A DNA stretch of 64,000 bases from Filimonas effusa (GTDB taxonomy: Bacteria; Bacteroidota; Bacteroidia; Chitinophagales; Chitinophagaceae): positions 2,232,001-2,296,000 of the forward strand of contig NZ_SDHZ01000001.1 of NCBI RefSeq assembly GCF_004118675.1. The letters are read 5' to 3'. Under the pieces are notes generated by a model that ran no database searches, had not been told where the DNA came from, and saw only the letters and a list, made by a program, of their open reading frames with translations. Both the position numbers and the translations under genes were made by a program. Of the stretch, positions 29,901 through 37,480 are shown in pieces (the stretch's first letter is position 1; every line of letters begins with the position of its first letter).

Positions 29901-30565
29901 AAAGTAACGGCACCTGTTTTCAGATGTTCTTCCGTAACGGTGATCTTGCGGGTCTGGTACCCGATAAAGGAAATGGTGAGTTCATCGCCGGCAACAGCAT
30001 TGGTGGTAAAATACCCTTCGGGGTTTGTATCACCCGATTTGCGTGCGCCGTTGAGGACCACAGCTGCGCCTGCAAGCGGATTACCAACCGAGTCGATAAC
30101 CCTGATACGCAGCGGCGGCATATAGTTGTAAGTTCCTGCTGCGGCAGTTTCCAGCGGCATCATTCCGGAAACAACATCCGACTTTTTTTCATAGATCACA
30201 ATGGTTTGATCCATGATGTTAAAACGGAAAGGTCTGCCTCGAAGCGCTTCTTCGAGCGCTGTGGGAATGGGTGCATTCACCAGGTTAAGAGAGACAGTTT
30301 TCTTGTCGGAAAACACTTTCTCATTACTAAGAAAAACGTACCCTGTCTGCTTTTTGATAGCAGAGAAGACCTGCTTTAAAGTCAGATTTTTGCCGGAGAG
30401 CGTTACAGACTGTGCCGTTCCTTCTGCATGAACGGACACGAATGCTAAAAACACAAACACAATAGTCAGCTTCATCACGAGCAACATTTTGGTTAGGGCT
30501 CCGTACCGGGCAGTACAATGGTGTACATCCCGGGGTGCAGCAGCCCCTGAAACAGTTTTTTGCAT
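26909..30565 (-). CDS. SusC/RagA family TonB-linked outer-membrane protein with STN domain (second locus)
   Basis: A 1218-residue TonB-dependent importer. A polar N-terminal extension precedes the signal peptide (core LTIVFVFLAFVSVHA, about 33-47). An STN domain follows (LTLKQVFSAIKKQTGYVFLS, about 58-77), then a carboxypeptidase-regulatory-like domain (about 150-225), a plug with VKIRGLSTIV and DPLLVIDGFPSQL, and a barrel ending YSFRLSLNL. The STN domain fits signalling through the FecR gene just upstream. It shares the start MQKT and the leader motif with the first SusC, which supports the distal start. Confidence 0.95.
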   Translation of the reverse strand: MQKTVSGAAAPRDVHHCTARYGALTKMLLVMKLTIVFVFLAFVSVHAEGTAQSVTLSGKNLTLKQVFSAIKKQTGYVFLSNEKVFSDKKTVSLNLVNAPIPTALEEALRGRPFRFNIMDQTIVIYEKKSDVVSGMMPLETAAAGTYNYMPPLRIRVIDSVGNPLAGAAVVLNGARKSGDTNPEGYFTTNAVAGDELTISFIGYQTRKITVTEEHLKTGAVTFFLRQDAGKLDEINIVVNTGYQSLPRERATGSFGIVTSKQLEKVPVTSLLERIQGLVPGVDVSTKTTAGKSRNGTVKIRGLSTIVSSYTKVSTDPLLVIDGFPSQLSISGGALDYINPDDVESISFLKDAAAASIWGMQAANGVIVIQTKRGALNKRTVLNFATTIGTSARPSLDYGTRMSVPSYIELEKELIQKGRLLDPLPSSNPGAYYPENISQAQEIVYRFRRGTITEAQMNQELATLGKNDNMSQMEDYMLQSPTTRQYNLSLSGGGPTSSYFLSGYMYKDDRVYAANNNRGYSLKANNTSSLLDGRVTITSDLTFSNTKDKINGAAVKAMSVVSGGMRPYDMLKDANGNNIYYDLLVIPKVSRLLESQGYQSFLYSPVDELNYSNTVNNGHNFSMNLGVNANITPWLTANVSGNIGRVFFEGDNYWDPESYDARIMVNKATSVNSTGGLVYGIPVGGRLELINNSSRSYNVRGQLNMNKTFHDIHQVSVLVGTEIREVYTKGSSELRYGYDKSINTFRSVNPSATYRDIYGINQTIGATSRPVTEKTTRALSHYANGSYTLMGKYILSGSARFDDYNLLGVDRRDRALPLWSGGLRWDIGKEDFMRNIKWINRLAFRATYGISGNAPQGFAPVTVIGLLGADFYTGYNYANISSPAVQNLGWEKTRMTNFGVDFSLFSNRFSGSVEYYRKRSTDIIWNLPINGTYGFSNLAFNTANLNGDGVDVGLNVGIINSKTVNWTSTINASYNTNVIRDSRFEGPTTSFGSDYLYSGYPSDYLFSFAWAGLDKTGQSLIKDPKNAEKTYTVNEYPFQDIRVYSGRSTSPWLGMWSNTVRYKGLELNVQLYGVFGGVFRKPSIENIGFTNNLFVGRTGDMEYRWRQPGDEAKTNIPGLEFGAGTNYNLSIERYRNSDLLIRSRSNIRLQQISLSYEVPQHLIRKVYSKSLTVSIIARNLGMLWAANKEKLDPEYLYTTGQNYQLPPLAAYSFRLSLNL

Positions 30566-30633
30566 ACCTTTAGGTAAGTTTTGGTTGTTGAATAATTGAG
30601 CTTCACCTCTATTTAATGCCAGCTGAAACTGCT

Positions 30634-30661
30634 GCCGGGAGCGGGCCTAATCGCTTCCGGC
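30634..30661 (-). promoter_or_regulatory. Leader hairpin upstream of the second susC
   Basis: Arms GCCGGGAGCG (30634-30643) and CGCTTCCGGC (30652-30661), one mismatch, 8-base loop, 69 bp before the susC start and between it and the FecR stop. On the plus strand a run of seven T follows, so it could act as a terminator only against the direction of the operon. The matching position in the first locus suggests a leader-RNA element. Confidence 0.45.
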
Positions 30662-30796
30662 TTTTTTTCTGCTGACAGTTATGTTTATGCGGGCATTGTT
30701 GTGCCGCCGTTATCTTTTATGGGTTTAATGGCAAGACAATACACATGCCTTCATCAGCATGCCGGGGAATTATTCACAGAATTATTCAAATGGTGA

Positions 30797-32026
30797 TTAA
30801 CGTAGGATAATGAGCTTTCTACCTTCCAGCTTATAACGTAGCCCCAGTTGTTCCAGGGCTACCAGCAGTTGATTCAGTTGCACTCCTTTTGTCATTTCGC
30901 CTCTCAGCCTTACATCGGGTATGCCGTTTTTATAACTGACTTCTATATCGTACCAACGTTCCAGCTGGCGCATCGCCTCTTCGAGGCTGGCGCCTTCAAA
31001 ATTAAACAGGTCGTTCTTCCAGGCAATTACCTGTTCTACATCTGCATGCTTTATCAGCCTTACAGGCGCTGCCGATCCGGCTTCTATCTGCGCCTGCTGC
31101 CCGGGTTCCAGCAATACCTGCTCCTGCTCTTTTTTCAGCCTTATTTTCCCTTCCAGTAAAGTGGTATTGATAGTTGCCTCATTATCGTAGGCATTGATAT
31201 TAAAATGAGTGCCCAGCACTTCCAGTACAGCTTTATTATTGATATTTACCAGGAACGGAATGCGGCTGCCTGTGGCGGGATCGTTATGTTTTGCGACTTC
31301 CATATATACTTCTCCCGTTATATCCACCCTGCGCTCCTTACCTTTAAAAGCAACCGGGTAATGTATGGAACTGCCTGAATTCAGCCACACCAGCGTTCCA
31401 TCGGGTAAAGTAATGTTGTATTTACGGCCTTTAGGCGTATGCATGGTATTATAAAGCAACTGCGACGAGGTGCCCTCGTAATACAATACCCCGTTGGCGA
31501 TACGGATATCGGCACCTGCCTGATGGGCCACCACGCCATTCTGAATGGTATCGAGCAACACTTGTGTACCGTCGGCAAGCGTAAGTACAGCACCGTCTTT
31601 GCCCGGTGCAATTCCCGCACTCTTACCCGCTATTACAGGGGTGTTGTTCCTATTCATTTGCGAAACTGCGAGCCATAAAGCTGCCGTCAGCACCAGCACT
31701 GCCGCCGCTGCGGTCCACCACCTGCGCATGAAGGTTACCCGGCTGCCTGCAGCCGGCGCTTCATCGCTATATTCACCGGTTGCTTCATTTACAGGAAACG
31801 AGTTGATAAGAGCATCGATCTGCTTTTTTGAAAGACGGGAGTTTATTATTGCACTGTTGTGTTCCGATACAACCTGCTTCCATCCTTCGTACAGCACTGC
31901 CGACAATTGCTGCTCCGATCCCGGGCCTGTAAGCAAGAGATAAAACTCCTCAGCTTCCGCCTCAGAAAGGGTATCTGCTACCCTTTTCCTATATAACTCC
32001 ACTAATCTTTGCTGAGATAAATTCAT
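30797..32026 (-). CDS. FecR-family anti-sigma factor (second locus)
   Basis: A 409-residue inner-membrane signal relay. The cytoplasmic N-terminus (about 1-90) includes LVELYRKRVADTLSEAEAEE. One transmembrane segment follows (WWTAAAAVLVLTAALWLAV, about 103-121), then the periplasmic FecR domain with GRKYNITLPDGTLVWLNSGS and a DUF4974-like end (YKLEGRKLIILR). It lies between the sigma gene and susC on the same strand, the standard order for cell-surface signalling. It parallels the FecR of the first locus in length and motifs. Confidence 0.94.
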   Translation of the reverse strand: MNLSQQRLVELYRKRVADTLSEAEAEEFYLLLTGPGSEQQLSAVLYEGWKQVVSEHNSAIINSRLSKKQIDALINSFPVNEATGEYSDEAPAAGSRVTFMRRWWTAAAAVLVLTAALWLAVSQMNRNNTPVIAGKSAGIAPGKDGAVLTLADGTQVLLDTIQNGVVAHQAGADIRIANGVLYYEGTSSQLLYNTMHTPKGRKYNITLPDGTLVWLNSGSSIHYPVAFKGKERRVDITGEVYMEVAKHNDPATGSRIPFLVNINNKAVLEVLGTHFNINAYDNEATINTTLLEGKIRLKKEQEQVLLEPGQQAQIEAGSAAPVRLIKHADVEQVIAWKNDLFNFEGASLEEAMRQLERWYDIEVSYKNGIPDVRLRGEMTKGVQLNQLLVALEQLGLRYKLEGRKLIILR

Positions 32027-32062
32027 TACGGATCACTGCTTTATTATAAAGACAATACTGTT

Positions 32063-32686
32063 TTACAATAGGGGGTGCCTGGCTTCCAAAAAAAATAAAA
32101 AAAGTACCAGCACCGCATCAGGGAAATCTTCGAGGTGGTTTACCACATACTTTTTGATTGAGAGGTTGGCAGCCTGCAGGTAGCTTTTAACAGTTTCGCG
32201 GGAAATGCCCAGTTCAGTTGCGATCTGAACATAGGTACGGGCGTTTCTCCTGCTCATGACCCATACCTTCCGCTGCTGTTCAGACAGGGTAGCAATGGCC
32301 TCATCGATAAGGCCAAGCGCCTTGTTTTCGAGCGCCAGTTGTTCCCCATCGCCCTGCGCAACGGATCCTCCCTCCCAGTGTTTGCGGCGGGCCATTTCGC
32401 CCAGTTCTTTCTTCAGGGCATTGAATCCCTTATTACGGGCGAGGATGAAGAGATAGTTTTCAAAATTGAGGATGGCAGGAAGTGTTTCACGCGTGAGCCA
32501 AAGTTGCAGGAATACATCATATACAACTTCTTCTATCAGTTCTGGTTGTTTAACTGTAATATGCGTTTCAACAAAGCGGTAAACCATACTATTGCACTGT
32601 TGCACTAGTTGTTTGAATGCCAGTTGGTCTCCCTCCGCAATACGCCGTAACAGTTCCTTCCCGTGGTATGGTTGTTCAATGGACAA
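32063..32686 (-). CDS. ECF RNA polymerase sigma factor (second locus)
   Basis: A 207-residue FecI-like sigma factor. Region 2: LVQQCNSMVYRFVETHITVK to ILNFENYLFILARNKGFNAL. Region 4: TLSEQQRKVWVMSRRNARTY and QIATELGISRETVKSYLQAA. The frame is open to an ATG at 32782, but that would add a strongly hydrophobic stretch foreign to sigma factors. The TTG at 32686 gives the expected SIEQPYHGKELLRRI start and is used here. It is followed 36 bp on by its FecR gene. A hydrophobic C-terminal tail (VLVLFLFF) is present, as in the first locus (VLLILLPW). Confidence 0.88.
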   Translation of the reverse strand: MSIEQPYHGKELLRRIAEGDQLAFKQLVQQCNSMVYRFVETHITVKQPELIEEVVYDVFLQLWLTRETLPAILNFENYLFILARNKGFNALKKELGEMARRKHWEGGSVAQGDGEQLALENKALGLIDEAIATLSEQQRKVWVMSRRNARTYVQIATELGISRETVKSYLQAANLSIKKYVVNHLEDFPDAVLVLFLFFLEARHPLL

Positions 32687-32881
32687 TATGCTGACTATTA
32701 AAGCGTGAAACGCAAAATAAAATAAAATTGTCAAAAGCAGGATATTGTTTGTTGCAACAAGCATGTATAAAGTGGCACCCAAATGTTGCAGCTTTTTATT
32801 ATATGAAGAGAGAGTGGCTCATAAATAAAAATAGCCGCTGAGAATTGCTTAAACGGGAACCCTTCTCCATCAGGTACCCGA

Positions 32882-32918
32882 GAAAAACGAGGCCGTATCG
32901 CACTTATGATACGGCCTC
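32882..32918 (-). terminator. Terminator after the ABC exporter operon
   Basis: Perfect 11-base arms GAGGCCGTATC (32889-32899) and GATACGGCCTC (32908-32918), followed on the minus strand by GTTTTTCT. It lies 30 bp past the stop codon of the last ABC gene. Confidence 0.9.
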
Positions 32919-32947
32919 TCTTCATAACAAATACCGGATATGGCAAA

Positions 32948-34972
32948 TTACACGGCAGCTCCTGCAAACTGGCTATTATACAAGGCAGCATACTCGCCAT
33001 TACGAGAGAGCAGTTCGTCATGTTTACCCTGCTCTACAATATTACCATCCTGCATGACCAGGATAAGATCGGCGTTTTTGATCGTAGAAAGCCGGTGCGC
33101 AATAACAAAGCTGGTACGGCCCTGCATCAGTTTATCCATCGCCTGCTGGATAAGTAGTTCGGTACGGGTATCCACTGAGCTGGTTGCTTCATCGAGGATG
33201 AGCATCGGGGCATCTGCAAGCATCGCGCGGGCAATGGTAAGCAATTGTTTTTCACCCTGTGAAATATTATCAGCTTCTTCATTCAACTGCATCTGGTAAC
33301 CGCCGGGTAAAGCACGGATAAAATGATCGGCATGTGCCGCTTCCGCTGCGGCCAGCACCTCTGTATGTGTTGCACCGTTTTTACCATATGCAATATTTTC
33401 TTCAATAGACCCTGTGAAGAGCCACGCATCCTGCAGCACCATGCCAAACAGCGCCCTCAGACCGGAACGTTTCATATTCCTGATATTCACGCCGTCTATT
33501 GTAATAGCGCCCGAATCAACATCGTAAAAACGCATCAGCAGGTTTACGATAGTGGTTTTGCCGGCGCCGGTAGGTCCAACGATCGCCACCTTTTGTCCTG
33601 GGTTCACCTGCGTGGTAAACCCTTTAATGATCGTTTTATCCGGGGTATAGCCAAATACAACATTATCGAATGTAACTGCGCCTTTCACATCTGCTATTTT
33701 TGCAGGAATGGCCTCTTCCGCAGTTTCTTCCTTTTCCGACAAAAACTCAAAAACACGCTCTGCTGCCGCGGCAGTAGACTGCAAAACGTTGGCAGTGTTG
33801 GCAGCCTGTGTAATAGGCTGTGTAAACTGGTTCATATACTGGATAAAAGCCTGGATATCGCCAATCCTGATCTTGCCCCTGATGGCCAGCCAGCCGCCAA
33901 GTACCGCCACACCTACATATCCCAGGTTGCCCACAAAGTTCATGACGGGCATTAAAAGCCCGGAGAAGAACTGTGCACGCCAGGCGCTTCCATATAACCC
34001 GCCATTGATGTCTTTAAATTTTGCGATAGAATGTTTTTCTCCGTTAAATGCTTTGATGACGTTATGCCCCGAAAACATTTCTTCCACATGACTATTGATC
34101 TTACCCAATGAAACCTGCTGCGCAACAAAATGAGCCTGGGATCTCTTCACAACCAGGCGGATAAGCCTGATGCTGACAGGTAATACTATCAATGCCACAA
34201 TGGTCATCTGCCAGCTGATGGTAAACATCATCACCAGGATACCAATGAGCATGGTTACCGCCGACACCAGTTGCATCAGGCTCTGATTCAGCGTTTGACT
34301 GATGGTGTCTACATCGTTGGTGACCCGGCTTAATATTTCGCCATGCGTGCGGCTGTCAAAATAACGCAGAGGAAGACGGTTGATCTTTTCAGCAATATCG
34401 CGGCGTAAATGAAACGACACCTTTTCCGAGATACCGGCCATGATCCTTCCCTGAATAAAACTAAACAAGGCGCTGATAAGATAAAGCCCCACCAGCAGCA
34501 GGATCATTTCTGAAATGGCGCCATAATCGATACCCGGCCGCCGCGACAGGTCGAGACCGCGCAGCGTATCGCGTTGTGCAGCCGGGATATTTCCGATCAT
34601 TCCGGCCGGCAGTTTATCTATCATTGCGCCGGCAGTAGTTCCCGGCGGCAACTGCGTACCTGCCGGAAGGTGCGACATTACTTCATCGTAAAACTTCCTG
34701 TTGACATAACCCGTGAATATGTTATTGGTGACGTTACCAAGGATCCTGGGACTCACGATTGTAAACGCTGTACTGGCAATGGCGATCACTACAACTACTA
34801 TAATAGTTGCCCGGTAAGGTTTCATATACCGGAGCAGTGAACGCATAGTGCCTTTGAAGTTCTTCGGCTTTTCGGCAGGACCGCCCAAACCAGCCATAGG
34901 TCCCCGGCCTCTTCCCATGCCCCCCATGGGTGGCGCAGGTTGATTTGATATATTTCCTTTCTCTTTTTGCAT
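32948..34972 (-). CDS. ABC exporter half-transporter with consensus ATP site
   Basis: A 674-residue fused membrane and ATPase subunit. A Gly/Met/Pro-rich N-terminus (about 1-40) precedes six helices, with a long insert of about 80 residues between helices 1 and 2. The ATPase domain has Walker A GPTGAGKTT, Q-loop MVLQDAWLF, signature ISQGEKQ, Walker B LILDEATSSVD with the catalytic Glu, and IAHRLST. It starts 2 bp after the partner gene. The partner has Asp in place of the Glu, so together they resemble heterodimeric multidrug exporters of the TM287/288 type. Substrate unknown; regulated with marR upstream. Confidence 0.94.
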   Translation of the reverse strand: MQKEKGNISNQPAPPMGGMGRGRGPMAGLGGPAEKPKNFKGTMRSLLRYMKPYRATIIVVVVIAIASTAFTIVSPRILGNVTNNIFTGYVNRKFYDEVMSHLPAGTQLPPGTTAGAMIDKLPAGMIGNIPAAQRDTLRGLDLSRRPGIDYGAISEMILLLVGLYLISALFSFIQGRIMAGISEKVSFHLRRDIAEKINRLPLRYFDSRTHGEILSRVTNDVDTISQTLNQSLMQLVSAVTMLIGILVMMFTISWQMTIVALIVLPVSIRLIRLVVKRSQAHFVAQQVSLGKINSHVEEMFSGHNVIKAFNGEKHSIAKFKDINGGLYGSAWRAQFFSGLLMPVMNFVGNLGYVGVAVLGGWLAIRGKIRIGDIQAFIQYMNQFTQPITQAANTANVLQSTAAAAERVFEFLSEKEETAEEAIPAKIADVKGAVTFDNVVFGYTPDKTIIKGFTTQVNPGQKVAIVGPTGAGKTTIVNLLMRFYDVDSGAITIDGVNIRNMKRSGLRALFGMVLQDAWLFTGSIEENIAYGKNGATHTEVLAAAEAAHADHFIRALPGGYQMQLNEEADNISQGEKQLLTIARAMLADAPMLILDEATSSVDTRTELLIQQAMDKLMQGRTSFVIAHRLSTIKNADLILVMQDGNIVEQGKHDELLSRNGEYAALYNSQFAGAAV

Positions 34973-34974
34973 GG

Positions 34975-36750
34975 TTACTGATTAATGGATGAGGATGAAG
35001 CCTGGCCAGGTTCGTCAAGGAACTGCGACAGTTCCTGTTCCGAAAACTGAGACGACGCTATTTCGCGGTATACCGGCGAACGACGCAGCAGTTCCGCATG
35101 CGTTCCCTCACCTACAATCTTACCACAATCAAGTACCAGGATCTTCTCCGCGTTCATAATGGTGCTGATACGCTGGGCAACAATAATTACAGTTTTGCCT
35201 GCTGTCTCTGCTTGCAGGGCTTTGCGCAACGCAGCATCGGTTTTAAAATCGAGCGCCGAAAAACTATCATCGAACAGGTAGATATCCGGCTTTTTCGCCA
35301 AAGCCCTTGCAATGGCAAGCCGCTGTTTCTGACCGCCGGAGATATTGGCGCCCGCCTGTGCAATAGGACTCTCATACTGCTGCTCCAGGCTATCGATAAA
35401 CGATGAAGCCTGTGCTACCGTTGCCGCATGCTGAATTTCCCCGGCGCTGGCGGCAGTGCTGCCGTAAGAGATATTGCTGTTCACAGTGCCCGAGAACAAC
35501 ATCGCTTTCTGCGATACATAACCGGTGCGGGAACGCAGGTCTTCTTGCGTCATATTACGCACATCGATCCCATCGACCAGGATCACTCCTGCCGTCACAT
35601 CATAAAACCGGGGAATAAGATTGAGCAATGTTGATTTACCGCTACCTGTACTGCCAACGATCGCAGTGGTTTGTCCGGGCAACGCTGCAAATGAAATACC
35701 CTGCAGCACCGGCTCTTCGGCCCCGGCATAGGAAAAGCTTACATCCTTAAATTCCACCTTACCGCTATGTTCGCCGGTAGTTTCCGGTTGCGCCGGGTCG
35801 TTAATGATCGTTTCTGCATTTAATACTTCTGCAATACGTTTGGCTGAAACGGAAGCGCGTGGTATCATGATAAAGATGACGGAGATAAGCAGGAATGCAA
35901 AAATAGCCTGGATAGCGTATTGCATGAAGGCAAGCATGTTACCGATAGGAAGCACACCTTCATCAATTTTATGCGCTCCGGCCCAAACAATACCTACCAT
36001 GGTAAAGCTCATCACCAGCATCATCGACGGCTGCAGTACCGACATCAGCCGGTTCACAAAAAGGCTGAGGCCTTTCAGCTCCTGGTTTGCCTTTGAAAAC
36101 TTTTCTTCTTCCCTGCCCTCGCGGCCAAAGGCACGGATCACACGAAGCCCGGTCAGTAATTCCCTGGTAACAAGGTTAAGCCTGTCTACCAGCTTCTGCA
36201 ACCTGGCAAACCGGGGTACTGCAATGCCGAAAATAGTGCCGATGATGACCATGATCGCCACAACCGCCACCAGCATGATCCAGCTCATGGACGGAGCGAT
36301 ATGATAGGCTTTGATGATAGCGAGGATGCCCGTAAAGGGCGCCATCAGGGCCATACGGAAAAGCATGATCAGTACCGTTTGCACCTGTTGTACATCGTTG
36401 GTATTCCTGGTGATAAGCGAAGCGGTGGAGAACTTATTGAACTCGACCAGCGAAAAGCTTTCAATTTTTGTAAAAAGCGCGTTCCTGAGGTCCCTGGAAA
36501 AGCCTGTGCCTATCCTGGATGCAAAGTAGCTTGCAGCAATGGTGCAAAGTCCGCCGCCAAGCGCCACCAGCAGCATCATCATGCCGTAGTGATAAATAAC
36601 GGCCGAATCCTGTCCTACGATTCCCTGGTTTACGATATGTGCCATATAATCGGGCAGGGAAAGATTCGCCAGCACCTGCATGATAACAAACACCATCAGC
36701 AATAACACCTGTGTAAGATAGGGTCTTAAATAAGTGAATAGTTTGTGCAT
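34975..36750 (-). CDS. ABC exporter half-transporter with degenerate ATP site
   Basis: A 591-residue partner subunit: six helices then an ATPase domain with Walker A GSTGSGKST, Q-loop YVSQKAMLFSG, canonical signature ISGGQKQRLA and Walker B IYLFDDSFSALD. The Asp after the Walker B Asp replaces the usual catalytic Glu, and the switch His region reads IVAQRIST, with Gln instead of His. Both changes mark the non-hydrolysing site of an asymmetric exporter, in which this subunit's intact signature completes the active site of its partner. It lies 35 bp after marR on the same strand. Confidence 0.94.
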   Translation of the reverse strand: MHKLFTYLRPYLTQVLLLMVFVIMQVLANLSLPDYMAHIVNQGIVGQDSAVIYHYGMMMLLVALGGGLCTIAASYFASRIGTGFSRDLRNALFTKIESFSLVEFNKFSTASLITRNTNDVQQVQTVLIMLFRMALMAPFTGILAIIKAYHIAPSMSWIMLVAVVAIMVIIGTIFGIAVPRFARLQKLVDRLNLVTRELLTGLRVIRAFGREGREEEKFSKANQELKGLSLFVNRLMSVLQPSMMLVMSFTMVGIVWAGAHKIDEGVLPIGNMLAFMQYAIQAIFAFLLISVIFIMIPRASVSAKRIAEVLNAETIINDPAQPETTGEHSGKVEFKDVSFSYAGAEEPVLQGISFAALPGQTTAIVGSTGSGKSTLLNLIPRFYDVTAGVILVDGIDVRNMTQEDLRSRTGYVSQKAMLFSGTVNSNISYGSTAASAGEIQHAATVAQASSFIDSLEQQYESPIAQAGANISGGQKQRLAIARALAKKPDIYLFDDSFSALDFKTDAALRKALQAETAGKTVIIVAQRISTIMNAEKILVLDCGKIVGEGTHAELLRRSPVYREIASSQFSEQELSQFLDEPGQASSSSINQ

Positions 36751-36785
36751 ATTTTATAGATAAACTGCCTGAAGCAGTTCGTGTT

Positions 36786-37253
36786 TTAATCCTGTGGTTT
36801 TTCTTCTTTTTTCCCTAAAAGGTTACTCCGTACTTTTTCGCACAGTTCAATACCTTCCTTAAAGAGCAGGCTGGAAATGCCATTACCGGCTATATCGTAC
36901 ATTTCTTCGATCAGGGGCGGTACCACCTCTTTTAAACGCAAGCCCTCCGGTGTAACGGTAATGTGTTTATTCCGCCTGTCGTCGGGGTTTTCTGAACGCA
37001 GCACCAATCCCCGTTTGGATAAATTATCGATCAGGTAGGTAACACTAGTCTTGTCCTTATGCAGGAAACCGGCAATTTCCTGCTGGTTCACACCATCTCT
37101 TCTCCATAACAGAATAAGCACCTGCAACATCTCGTATGTCAGATCTATGTTATTTTCCTTTAGCTTATTACGGATGAAAACTTTGGATTCCATCTGCAAT
37201 TTCACCATGGAAAAAAGGAATGCCGCCAGTGTATCGCTTTTTCTTGATCTCAT
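36786..37253 (-). CDS. MarR-family transcriptional regulator
   Basis: A 155-residue winged-helix dimer-forming regulator. The recognition region reads GVNQQEIAGFLHKDKTSVTY and the wing has NPDDRRNKHITVTPEG (DxRxxxIxLT-type). It is the first gene of an operon with the two ABC exporter halves, so it probably represses that exporter and is released by a substrate-like ligand. A matching palindrome sits 25 bp upstream of its start (37278-37297). Confidence 0.94.
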   Translation of the reverse strand: MRSRKSDTLAAFLFSMVKLQMESKVFIRNKLKENNIDLTYEMLQVLILLWRRDGVNQQEIAGFLHKDKTSVTYLIDNLSKRGLVLRSENPDDRRNKHITVTPEGLRLKEVVPPLIEEMYDIAGNGISSLLFKEGIELCEKVRSNLLGKKEEKPQD

Positions 37254-37277
37254 ATCAGGTACAAAGTTAAATACTTA

Positions 37278-37297
37278 ATAGTTAAACATTCAACTAT
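37278..37297 (-). promoter_or_regulatory. Candidate MarR operator
   Basis: Interrupted palindrome ATAGTT-AAACATTC-AACTAT. Half-sites agree at eight of nine positions (ATAGTTnAA) and the 20-bp length fits a MarR dimer. It lies 25 bp before the marR start, where binding would block transcription of the regulator and the exporter. Confidence 0.6.
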
Positions 37298-37409
37298 TTT
37301 TTGCTGGTTTTAACACATGGGTGGCTCAGATAGGGGGTACAGAATTTAGCAAGGCTCTTTTTTGCTAAAAAAGAATATGCCGTTTGCTAAAAAAACGTAC
37401 TTTTTTAAA

Positions 37410-37453
37410 GAAGCTCTTAGGAAGCTTTAAGGATGCTTTAAAGATGCTTTAAG
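37410..37453. repeat. Four tandem 11-bp repeats upstream of marR
   Basis: Copies read GAAGCTCTTAG, GAAGCTTTAAG, GATGCTTTAAA, GATGCTTTAAG, end to end. The 11-bp period, about one helical turn, is that of direct-repeat sites for OmpR/PhoB-type regulators. The surrounding region (37345-37488) also has four copies of TTTAGCAA/TTGCTAAA in mixed orientation and long A/T runs. It separates the histidine-kinase stop from marR. Confidence 0.7.
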
Positions 37454-37480
37454 GCGTCCTCTAAAAAAATGTTCTTTTTT

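Noticed and set aside
32687-32782. Longer N-terminus for the second sigma factor
   Set aside because: It would add a hydrophobic stretch (NNILLLTILFYFAFHALI) not found in sigma factors.
33323-33955. A 210-codon plus-strand frame within the ABC exporter gene
   Set aside because: Cys/His-rich shadow of the ATPase domain on the other strand.
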